A DNA stretch of 64,000 nucleotides from Ashinkailepas kermadecensis. Its lineage: Eukaryota > Arthropoda > Thecostraca > Neolepadidae. Below are positions 1-12,000 of this stretch, in pieces. The position numbers and the translations under genes were made by a program. The stretch spans positions 1 to 64,000 of the forward strand of contig JAOTOM010004756.1 in assembly GCA_034440615.1 (NCBI GenBank). Direction: 5' to 3'. Each line of letters starts with the position of its first letter. The stretch's first letter is position 1. Below the pieces are notes generated by a model that had not been told where the DNA came from, made no database searches, and saw nothing but the letters and a program-made list of their open reading frames with translations.

Positions 1-3000
1 AGTCCGGCTGCCGTCTATCGCTCGCTGGCCATCGCCCGAGCACCCCAGGCACCCGGCGCCCGGGCCGTCTGGCGCTCGCCGATAGACGGCCGCCGGTCGC
101 TGCCGGTCCCGGCTGCCGTCTATCGCTCGCTGGCCATCGTCCGAGCACCCCAGGCACCCGGCGCCCGGGCCGTCCGGCGCTCGCCGATAGACGGCCGCCG
201 GTCGCTGCCGGTCCCGGCTGCCGTCTATCGCTCGCTGGCCATCGTCCGAGCACCCCAGGCACCCGGCGCCCGGGCCGTCTGGCGCTCGCCGATAGACGGC
301 CGCCGGTCGCTGCCGGTCCCGGCTGCCGTCTATCGCTCGCTGGCCATCGCCCGAGCACCCCAGGCACCCGGCGCCCGGGCCGTCTGGCGCTCGCCGATAG
401 ACGGCCGCCGGTCGCTGCCGGTCCCGGCTGCCGTCTATCGCTCGCTGGCCATCGTCCGAGCACCCCAGGCACCCGGCGCCCGGGCCGTCCGGCGCTCGCC
501 GATAGACGGCCGCCGGTCGCTGCCGCTCCCGGCTGCCGTCTATCGCTCGCTGGCCATAGCCCGAGCACCCCAGGCACCCGGCGCCCCGGGCCGTCCGGCG
601 CTCGCCGATAGACGGCCGCCGGTCGCTGCCGCTCCCGGCTGCCGTCTATCGCTCGCTGGCCAGCGCCCGAGCACCCCGGACGCCCGGCACCCGAGCGGTC
701 GGCCGCTCGCCGATAGACGGCCGCCGGTCGCTGCCGCTCCCGGCTGCCGTCTATCGCTCGCTGGCCAGCGCCCGAGCACCCCGGACGCCCGGCACCCGAG
801 CGGTCGGCCGCTCGCCGATAGACGGCCGCCGGTCGCTGCCGCTCCCGGCTGCCGTCTATCGCTCGCTGGCCAGCAGCCCGAGCACCCCGGGCACCCGGCG
901 CCCGGGCCGTCCGGCGCTCGCCGATAGACGGCCGCCGGTCGCTGCCGCTCCCGGCTGCCGTCTATCGCTCGCTGGCCACCGCCCGAGCACCCCAGGCACC
1001 CGGCGCCCGGGCCGTCCGGCGCTCGCCGATAGACGGCCGCCGGTCGCTGCCGCTCCCGGCTGCCGTCTATCGCTCGCTGGCCACCGCCCGAGCACCCCGG
1101 GCACCCGGCGCCCGGGCCGTCCGGCGCTCGCCGATAGACGGCCGCCGGTCGCTGCCGCTCCCGGCTGCCGTCTATCGCTCGCTGGCCACCGCCCGAGCAC
1201 CCCGGGCACCCGGCGCCCGGGCCGTCCGGCGCTCGCCGATAGACGGCCGCCGGTCGCTGCCGCTCCCGGCTGCCGTCTATCGCTCGCTGGCCACAGCCCG
1301 AGCACCCCAGGCACCCGGCGCCCGGGCCGTCCGGCGCTCGCCGATAGACGGCCGCCGGTCGCTGCCGCTCCCGGCTGCCGTCTATCGCTCGCTGGCCACC
1401 GTCCGAGCACCCCAGGCACCCGGCGCCCGGGCCGTCCGGCGCTCGCCGATAGACGGCCGCCGGTCGCTGCCGCTCCCGGCTGCCGTCTATCGCTCGCTGG
1501 CCACAGCCCGAGCACCCCAGGCACCCGGCACCCGGGCCGTCCGGCGCTCGCCGATAGACGGCCGCCGGTCGCTGCCGCTCCCGGCTGCCGTCTATCGCTC
1601 GCTGGCCGCAGCCCGAGCACCCCGGGCACCCGGCGCCCGGGCCGTCCGGCGCTCGCCGATAGACGGCCGCCGGTCGCTGCCGCTCCCGGCTGCCGTCTAT
1701 CGCTCGCTGGCCAGCAGCCCGAGCACCCCAGGCACCCGGCACCCGGGCCGTCCGGCGCTCGCCGATAGACGGCCGCCGGTCGCTGCCGCTCCCGGCTGCC
1801 GTCTATCGCTCGCTGGCCGCAGCCCGAGCACCCCAGGCACCCGGCGCCCGGGCCGTCCGGCGCTCGCCGATAGACGGCCGCCGGTCGCTGCCGCTCCCGG
1901 CTGCCGTCTATCGCTCGCTGGCCGCAGCCCGAGCACCCCGGGCACCCGGCACCCGGCGCCCGGGCCGTCCGGCGCTCGCCGATAGACGGCCGCCGGTCGC
2001 TGCCGCTCCCGGCTGCCGTCTATCGCTCGCTGGCCGCAGCCCGAGCACCCCAGGCACCCGGCACCCGGGCCGTCCGGCGCTCGCCGATAGACGGCCGCCG
2101 GTCGCTGCCGCTCCCGGCTGCCGTCTATCGCTCGCTGGCCACAGCCCGAGCACCCCAGGCACCCGGCGCCCGGGCCGTCCGGCGCTCGCCGATAGACGGC
2201 CGCCGGTCGCTGCCGCTCCCGGCTGCCGTCTATCGCTCGCTGGCCACAGCCCGAGCACCCCAGGCACCCGGCGCCCGGGCCGTCCGGCGCTCGCCGATAG
2301 ACGGCCGCCGGTCGCTGCCGCTCCCGGCTGCCGTCTATCGCTCGCTGGCCGCAGCCCGAGCACCCCGGGCACCCGGCGCCCGGGCCGTCCGGCGCTCGCC
2401 GATAGACGGCCGCCGGTCGCTGCCGCTCCCGGCTGCCGTCTATCGCTCGCTGGCCGCAGCCCGAGCACCCCGGGCACCCGGCGCCCGGGCCGTCCGGCGC
2501 TCGCCGATAGACGGCCGCCGGTCGCTGCCGCTCCCGGCTGCCGTCTATCGCTCGCTGGCCGCAGCCCGAGCACCCCGGGCACCCGGCGCCCGGGCCGTCC
2601 GGCGCTCGCCGATAGACGGCCGCCGGTCGCTGCCGCTCCCGGCTGCCGTCTATCGCTCGCTGGCCGCAGCCCGAGCACCCCGGGCACCCGGCGCCCGGGC
2701 CGTCCGGCGCTCGCCGATAGACGGCCGCCGGTCGCTGCCGCTCCCGGCTGCCGTCTATCGCTCGCTGGCCCGCAGCCCGAGCACCCCAGGCACCCGGCGC
2801 CCGGGCCGTCCGGCGCTCGCCGATAGACGGCCGCCGGTCGCTGCCGCTCCCGGCTGCCGTCTATCGCTCGCTGGCCGCAGCCCGAGCACCCCGGGCACCC
2901 GGCGCCCGGGCCGTCCGGCGCTCGCCGATAGACGGCCGCCGGTCGCTGCCGCTCCCGGCTGCCGTCTATCGCTCGCTGGCCGCAGCCCGAGCACCCCGGG

Positions 3001-6000
3001 CACCCGGCGCCCGGGCCGTCCGGCGCTCGCCGATAGACGGCCGCCGGTCGCTGCCGCTCCCGGCTGCCGTCTATCGCTCGCTGGCCACAGCCCGAGCACC
3101 CCAGGCACCCGGCGCCCGGGCCGTCCGGCGCTCGCCGATAGACGGCCGCCGGTCGCTGCCGCTCCCGGCTGCCGTCTATCGCTCGCTGGCCACAGCCCGA
3201 GCACCCCAGGCACCCGGCGCCCGGGCCGTCCGGCGCTCGCCGATAGACGGCCGCCGGTCGCTGCCGCTCCCGGCTGCCGTCTATCGCTCGCTGGCCGCAG
3301 CCCGAGCACCCCGGGCACCCGGCGCCCGGGCCGTCCGGCGCTCGCCGATAGACGGCCGCCGGTCGCTGCCGCTCCCGGCTGCCGTCTATCGCTCGCTGGC
3401 CGCAGCCCGAGCACCCCAGGCACCCGGCACCCGGGCCGTCCGGCGCTCGCCGATAGACGGCCGCCGGTCGCTGCCGCTCCCGGCTGCCGTCTATCGCTCG
3501 CTGGCCACAGCCCGAGCACCCCAGGCACCCGGCACCCGGGCCGTCCGGCGCTCGCCGATAGACGGCCGCCGGTCGCTGGCGCTCCCGGCTGCCGTCTATC
3601 GCTCGCTGGCCGCGGCCCGAGCACCCCGGGCACCCGGCGCACGGGCCGTCCGGCGCTCGCCGATAGACGGCCGCCGGTCGCTGGCGCTCCCGGCTGCCGT
3701 CTATCGCTCGCTGGCCGCGGCCCGAGCACCCCGGGCACCCGGCGCCCGGGCCGTCCGGCGCTCGCCGATAGACGGCCGCCGGTCGCTGCCGCTCCCGGCT
3801 GCCGTCTATCGCTCGCTGGCCGCAGCCCGAGCACCCCGGGCACCCGGCACCCGGGCCGTCCGGCGCTCGCCGATAGACGGCCGCCGGTCGCTGCCGCTCC
3901 CGGCTGCCGTCTATCGCTCGCTGGCCGCAGCCCGAGCACCCCGGGCACCCGGCGCCCGGGCCGTCCGGCGCTCGCCGATAGACGGCCGCCGGTCGCTGCC
4001 GCTCCCGGCTGCCGTCTATCGCTCGCTGGCCGCAGCCCGAGCACCCCGGGCACCCGGCGCCCGGGCCGTCCGGCGCTCGCCGATAGACGGCCGCCGGTCG
4101 CTGCCGCTCCCGGCTGCCGTCTATCGCTCGCTGGCCAGCAGCCCGAGCACCCCAGGCACCCGGCACCCGGGCCGGGTCTGGCGCTCGCCGATAGACGGCC
4201 GTCGGTCGCTGCCGCTCCCGGCTGCCGTCTATCGCTCGCTGGCCGCAGCCCGAGCACCCCAGGCACCCGGCACCCGGGCCGGGTCTGGCGCTCGCCGATA
4301 GACGGCCGTCGGTCGCTGCCGCTCCCGGCTGCCGTCTATCGCTCGCTGGCCGCAGCCCGAGCACCCCAGGCACCCGGCACCCGGGCCGTCCGGCGCTCGC
4401 CGATAGACGGCCGCCGGTCGCTGCCGCTCCCGGCTGCCGTCTATCGCTCGCTGGCCGCAGCCCGAGCACCCCAGGCACCCGGCACCCGGGCCGGGTCTGG
4501 CGCTCGCCGATAGACGGCCGTCGGTCGCTGCCGCTCCCGGCTGCCGTCTATCGCTCGCTGGCCGCAGCCCGAGCACCCCAGGCACCCGGCACCCGGGCCG
4601 TCCGGCGCTCGCCGATAGACGGCCGCCGGTCGCTGCCGCTCCCGGCTGCCGTCTATCGCTCGCTGGCCACAGCCCGAGCACCCCAGGCACCCGGCGCCCG
4701 GGCCGTCCGGCGCTCGCCGATAGACGGCCGCCGGTCGCTGCCGCTCCCGGCTGCCGTCTATCGCTCGCTGGCCGCAGCCCGAGCACCCCGGGCACCCGGC
4801 ACCCGGGCCGTCCGGCGCTCGCCGATAGACGGCCGCCGGTCGCTGCCGCTCCCGGCTGCCGTCTATCGCTCGCTGGCCGCAGCCCGAGCACCCCAGGCAC
4901 CCGGCGCCCGGGCCGTCCGGCGCTCGCCGATAGACGGCCGCCGGTCGCTGCCGCTCCCGGCTGCCGTCTATCGCTCGCTGGCCACAGCCCGAGCACCCCG
5001 GGCACCCGGCGCCCGGGCCGTCCGGCGCTCGCCGATAGACGGCCGCCGGTCGCTGCCGCTCCCGGCTGCCGTCTATCGCTCGCTGGCCGCAGCCCGAGCA
5101 CCCCGGGCACCCGGCGCCCGGGCCGTCCGGCGCTCGCCGATAGACGGCCGCCGGTCGCTGCCGCTCCCGGCTGCCGTCTATCGCTCGCTGGCCGCAGCCC
5201 GAGCACCCCAGGCACCCGGCGCCCGGGCCGTCCGGCGCTCGCCGATAGACGGCCGCCGGTCGCTGCCGCTCCCGGCTGCCGTCTATCGCTCGCTGGCCGC
5301 AGCCCGAGCACCCCAGGCACCCGGCGCCCGGGCCGTCCGGCGCTCGCCGATAGACGGCCGCCGGTCGCTGCCGCTCCCGGCTGCCGTCTATCGCTCGCTG
5401 GCCGCAGCCCGAGCACCCCAGGCACCCGGCGCCCGGGCCGTCCGGCGCTCGCCGATAGACGGCCGCCGGTCGCTGCCGCTCCCGGCTGCCGTCTATCGCT
5501 CGCTGGCCGCAGCCCGAGCACCCCGGGCACCCGGCACCCGGGCCGGGTCTGGCGCTCGCCGATAGACGGCCGTCGGTCGCTGCCGCTCCCGGCTGCCGTC
5601 TATCGCTCGCTGGCCGCAGCCCGAGCACCCCAGGCACCCGGCACCCGGGCCGGGTCTGGCGCTCGCCGATAGACGGCCGTCGGTCGCTGCCGCTCCCGGC
5701 TGCCGTCTATCGCTCGCTGGCCGCAGCCCGAGCACCCCAGGCACCCGGCGCCCGGGCCGTCCGGCGCTCGCCGATAGACGGCCGCCGGTCGCTGCCGCTC
5801 CCGGCTGCCGTCTATCGCTCGCTGGCCACAGCCCGAGCACCCCAGGCACCCGGCGCCCGGGCCGTCCGGCGCTCGCCGATAGACGGCCGCCGGTCGCTGC
5901 CGCTCCCGGCTGCCGTCTATCGCTCGCTGGCCGCAGCCCGAGCACCCCAGGCACCCGGCGCCCGGGCCGTCCGGCGCTCGCCGATAGACGGCCGCCGGTC

Positions 6001-9000
6001 GCTGCCGCTCCCGGCTGCCGTCTATCGCTCGCTGGCCAGCAGCCCGAGCACCCCAGGCACCCGGCGCCCGGGCCGTCCGGCGCTCGCCGATAGACGGCCG
6101 CCGGTCGCTGCCGCTCCCGGCTGCCGTCTATCGCTCGCTGGCCGCAGCCCGAGCACCCCGGGCACCCGGCGCCCGGGCCGTCCGGCGCTCGCCGATAGAC
6201 GGCCGCCGGTCGCTGCCGCTCCCGGCTGCCGTCTATCGCTCGCTGGCCGCAGCCCGAGCACCCCAGGCACCCGGCGCCCGGGCCGTCCGGCGCTCGCCGA
6301 TAGACGGCCGCCGGTCGCTGCCGCTCCCGGCTGCCGTCTATCGCTCGCTGGCCAGCAGCCCGAGCACCCCAGGCACCCGGCGCCCGGGCCGTCCGGCGCT
6401 CGCCGATAGACGGCCGCCGGTCGCTGCCGCTCCCGGCTGCCGTCTATCGCTCGCTGGCCAGCAGCCCGAGCACCCCGGGCACCCGGCGCCCGGGCCGTCC
6501 GGCGCTCGCCGATAGACGGCCGCCGGTCGCTGCCGCTCCCGGCTGCCGTCTATCGCTCGCTGGCCAGCAGCCCGAGCACCCCAGGCACCCGGCGCCCGGG
6601 CCGTCCGGCGCTCGCCGATAGACGGCCGCCGGTCGCTGCCGCTCCCGGCTGCCGTCTATCGCTCGCTGGCCAGCAGCCCGAGCACCCCAGGCACCCGGCG
6701 CCCGGGCCGTCCTGGCGCTCGCCGATAGACGGCCGCCGGTCGCTGCCGCTCCCGGCTGCCGTCTATCGCTCGCTGGCCGCAGCCCGAGCACCCCAGGCAC
6801 CCGGCGCCCGGGCCGTCCGGCGCTCGCCGATAGACGGCCGCCGGTCGCTGCCGCTCCCGGCTGCCGTCTATCGCTCGCTGGCCAGCAGCCCGAGCACCCC
6901 AGGCACCCGGCGCCCGGGCCGTCCGGCGCTCGCCGATAGACGGCCGCCGGTCGCTGCCGCTCCCGGCTGCCGTCTATCGCTCGCTGGCCATCGCCCGAGC
7001 ACCCCGGGCACCCGGCGCCCGGGCCGTCCTGGCGCTCGCCGATAGACGGCCGCCGGTCGCTGCCGCTCCCGGCTGCCGTCTATCGCTCGCTGGCCATCGT
7101 CCGAGCACCCCAGGCACCCGGCGCCCGGGCCGTCTGGCGCTCGCCGATAGACGGCCGCCGGTCGCTGCCGCTCCCGGCTGCCGTCTATCGCTCGCTGGCC
7201 ATCGCCCGAGCACCCCAGGCACCCGGCGCCCGGGCCGTCTGGCGCTCGCCGATAGACGGCCGCCGGTCGCTGCCGCTCCCGGCTGCCGTCTATCGCTCGC
7301 TGGCCATCGCCCGAGCACCCCAGGCACCCGGCGCCCGGGCCGTCTGGCGCTCGCCGATAGACGGCCGCCGGTCGCTGCCGCTCCCGGCTGCCGTCTATCG
7401 CTCGCTGGCCATCGTCCGAGCACCCCAGGCACCCGGCGCCCGGGCCGTCCGGCGCTCGCCGATAGACGGCCGCCGGTCGCTGCCGCTCCCGGCTGCCGTC
7501 TATCGCTCGCTGGCCATCGCCCGAGCACCCCAGGCACCCGGCGCCCGGGCCGTCTGGCGCTCGCCGATAGACGGCCGCCGGTCGCTGCCGCTCCCGGCTG
7601 CCGTCTATCGCTCGCTGGCCATCCGTCCGAGCACCCCAGGCACCCGGCGCCCGGGCCGTCTGGCGCTCGCCGATAGACGGCCGCCGGTCGCTGCCGCTCC
7701 CGGCTGCCGTCTATCGCTCGCTGGCCATCGTCCGAGCACCCCAGGCACCCGGCGCCCGGGCCGTCTGGCGCTCGCCGATAGACGGCCGCCGGTCGCTGCC
7801 GCTCCCGGCTGCCGTCTATCGCTCGCTGGCCATCGTCCGAGCACCCCAGGCACCCGGCGCCCGGGCCGTCTGGCGCTCGCCGATAGACGGCCGCCGGTCG
7901 CTGCCGCTCCCGGCTGCCGTCTATCGCTCGCTGGCCATCGTCCGAGCACCCCAGGCACCCGGCGCCCGGGCCGTCTGGCGCTCGCCGATAGACGGCCGCC
8001 GGTCGCTGCCGCTCCCGGCTGCCGTCTATCGCTCGCTGGCCATCGTCCGAGCACCCCAGGCACCCGGCGCCCGGGCCGTCTGGCGCTCGCCGATAGACGG
8101 CCGCCGGTCGCTGCCGCTCCCGGCTGCCGTCTATCGCTCGCTGGCCATCGTCCGAGCACCCCAGGCACCCGGCGCCCGGGCCGTCTGGCGCTCGCCGATA
8201 GACGGCCGCCGGTCGCTGCCGCTCCCGGCTGCCGTCTATCGCTCGCTGGCCATCGTCCGAGCACCCCAGGCACCCGGCGCCCGGGCCGTCTGGCGCTCGC
8301 CGATAGACGGCCGCCGGTCGCTGCCGCTCCCGGCTGCCGTCTATCGCTCGCTGGCCATCGTCCGAGCACCCCAGGCACCCGGCGCCCGGGCCGTCTGGCG
8401 CTCGCCGATAGACGGCCGCCGGTCGCTGCCGCTCCCGGCTGCCGTCTATCGCTCGCTGGCCATCGTCCGAGCACCCCAGGCACCCGGCGCCCGGGCCGTC
8501 TGGCGCTCGCCGATAGACGGCCGCCGGTCGCTGCCGCTCCCGGCTGCCGTCTATCGCTCGCTGGCCATCGTCCGAGCACCCCAGGCACCCGGCGCCCGGG
8601 CCGTCTGGCGCTCGCCGATAGACGGCCGCCGGTCGCTGCCGCTCCCGGCTGCCGTCTATCGCTCGCTGGCCATCGTCCGAGCACCCCAGGCACCCGGCGC
8701 CCGGGCCGTCTGGCGCTCGCCGATAGACGGCCGCCGGTCGCTGCCGGTCCCGGCTGCCGTCTATCGCTCGCTGGCCATCGTCCGAGCACCCCAGGCACCC
8801 GGCGCCCGGGCCGTCTGGCGCTCGCCGATAGACGGCCGCCGGTCGCTGCCGCTCCCGGCTGCCGTCTATCGCTCGCTGGCCATCGTCCGAGCACCCCAGG
8901 CACCCGGCGCCCGGGCCGTCTGGCGCTCGCCGATAGACGGCCGCCGGTCGCTGCCGCTCCCGGCTGCCGTCTATCGCTCGCTGGCCATCGTCCGAGCACC

Positions 9001-12000
9001 CCAGGCACCCGGCGCCCGGGCCGTCTGGCGCTCGCCGATAGACGGCCGCCGGTCGCTGCCGGTCCCGGCTGCCGTCTATCGCTCGCTGGCCATCGTCCGA
9101 GCACCCCAGGCACCCGGCGCCCGGGCCGTCTGGCGCTCGCCGATAGACGGCCGCCGGTCGCTGCCGGTCCCGGCTGCCGTCTATCGCTCGCTGGCCATCG
9201 TCCGAGCACCCCAGGCACCCGGCGCCCGGGCCGTCTGGCGCTCGCCGATAGACGGCCGCCGGTCGCTGCCGGTCCCGGCTGCCGTCTATCGCTCGCTGGC
9301 CATCGTCCGAGCACCCCAGGCACCCGGCGCCCGGGCCGTCTGGCGCTCGCCGATAGACGGCCGCCGGTCGCTGCCGGTCCCGGCTGCCGTCTATCGCTCG
9401 CTGGCCATCGTCCGAGCACCCCAGGCACCCGGCGCCCGGGCCGTCTGGCGCTCGCCGATAGACGGCCGCCGGTCGCTGCCGGTCCCGGCTGCCGTCTATC
9501 GCTCGCTGGCCATCGTCCGAGCACCCCAGGCACCCGGCGCCCGGGCCGTCTGGCGCTCGCCGATAGACGGCCGCCGGTCGCTGCCGGTCCCGGCTGCCGT
9601 CTATCGCTCGCTGGCCATCGTCCGAGCACCCCAGGCACCCGGCGCCCGGGCCGTCTGGCGCTCGCCGATAGACGGCCGCCGGTCGCTGCCGGTCCCGGCT
9701 GCCGTCTATCGCTCGCTGGCCATCGTCCGAGCACCCCAGGCACCCGGCGCCCGGGCCGTCTGGCGCTCGCCGATAGACGGCCGCCGGTCGCTGCCGGTCC
9801 CGGCTGCCGTCTATCGCTCGCTGGCCATCGTCCGAGCACCCCAGGCACCCGGCGCCCGGGCCGTCTGGCGCTCGCCGATAGACGGCCGCCGGTCGCTGCC
9901 GGTCCCGGCTGCCGTCTATCGCTCGCTGGCCATCGTCCGAGCACCCCAGGCACCCGGCGCCCGGGCCGTCTGGCGCTCGCCGATAGACGGCCGCCGGTCG
10001 CTGCCGGTCCCGGCTGCCGTCTATCGCTCGCTGGCCATCGTCCGAGCACCCCAGGCACCCGGCGCCCGGGCCGTCTGGCGCTCGCCGATAGACGGCCGCC
10101 GGTCGCTGCCGGTCCCGGCTGCCGTCTATCGCTCGCTGGCCATCGTCCGAGCACCCCAGGCACCCGGCGCCCGGGCCGTCTGGCGCTCGCCGATAGACGG
10201 CCGCCGGTCGCTGCCGGTCCCGGCTGCCGTCTATCGCTCGCTGGCCATCGTCCGAGCACCCCAGGCACCCGGCGCCCGGGCCGTCTGGCGCTCGCCGATA
10301 GACGGCCGCCGGTCGCTGCCGGTCCCGGCTGCCGTCTATCGCTCGCTGGCCATCGTCCGAGCACCCCAGGCACCCGGCGCCCGGGCCGTCTGGCGCTCGC
10401 CGATAGACGGCCGCCGGTCGCTGCCGGTCCCGGCTGCCGTCTATCGCTCGCTGGCCATCGTCCGAGCACCCCAGGCACCCGGCGCCCGGGCCGTCTGGCG
10501 CTCGCCGATAGACGGCCGCCGGTCGCTGCCGGCTCCCGGCTGCCGTCTATCGCTCGCTGGCCATCGTCCGAGCACCCCAGGCACCCGGCGCCCGGGCCGT
10601 CTGGCGCTCGCCGATAGACGGCCGCCGGTCGCTGCCGCTCCCGGCTGCCGTCTATCGCTCGCTGGCCATCGTCCGAGCACCCCAGGCACCCGGCGCCCGG
10701 GCCGTCTGGCGCTCGCCGATAGACGGCCGCCGGTCGCTGCCGGTCCCGGCTGCCGTCTATCGCTCGCTGGCCATCGTCCGAGCACCCCAGGCACCCGGCG
10801 CCCGGGCCGTCTGGCGCTCGCCGATAGACGGCCGCCGGTCGCTGCCGCTCCCGGCTGCCGTCTATCGCTCGCTGGCCATCGTCCGAGCACCCCAGGCACC
10901 CGGCGCCCGGGCCGTCTGGCGCTCGCCGATAGACGGCCGCCGGTCGCTGCCGCTCCCGGCTGCCGTCTATCGCTCGCTGGCCATCGTCCGAGCACCCCAG
11001 GCACCCGGCGCCCGGGCCGTCTGGCGCTCGCCGATAGACGGCCGCCGGTCGCTGCCGCTCCCGGCTGCCGTCTATCGCTCGCTGGCCATCGTCCGAGCAC
11101 CCCAGGCACCCGGCGCCCGGGCCGTCTGGCGCTCGCCGATAGACGGCCGCCGGTCGCTGCCGGTCCCGGCTGCCGTCTATCGCTCGCTGGCCATCGTCCG
11201 AGCACCCCAGGCACCCGGCGCCCGGGCCGTCTGGCGCTCGCCGATAGACGGCCGCCGGTCGCTGCCGCTCCCGGCTGCCGTCTATCGCTCGCTGGCCATC
11301 GTCCGAGCACCCCAGGCACCCGGCGCCCGGGCCGTCTGGCGCTCGCCGATAGACGGCCGCCGGTCGCTGCCGCTCCCGGCTGCCGTCTATCGCTCGCTGG
11401 CCATCGTCCGAGCACCCCAGGCACCCGGCGCCCGGGCCGTCTGGCGCTCGCCGATAGACGGCCGCCGGTCGCTGCCGGCTCCCGGCTGCCGTCTATCGCT
11501 CGCTGGCCATCGTCCGAGCACCCCAGGCACCCGGCGCCCGGGCCGTCTGGCGCTCGCCGATAGACGGCCGCCGGTCGCTGCCGCTCCCGGCTGCCGTCTA
11601 TCGCTCGCTGGCCATCGTCCGAGCACCCCAGGCACCCGGCGCCCGGGCCGTCTGGCGCTCGCCGATAGACGGCCGCCGGTCGCTGCCGCTCCCGGCTGCC
11701 GTCTATCGCTCGCTGGCCATCGTCCGAGCACCCCAGGCACCCGGCGCCCGGGCCGTCTGGCGCTCGCCGATAGACGGCCGCCGGTCGCTGCCGCTCCCGG
11801 CTGCCGTCTATCGCTCGCTGGCCATCGTCCGAGCACCCCAGGCACCCGGCGCCCGGGCCGTCTGGCGCTCGCCGATAGACGGCCGCCGGTCGCTGCCGCT
11901 CCCGGCTGCCGTCTATCGCTCGCTGGCCATCGTCCGAGCACCCCAGGCACCCGGCGCCCGGGCCGTCTGGCGCTCGCCGATAGACGGCCGCCGGTCGCTG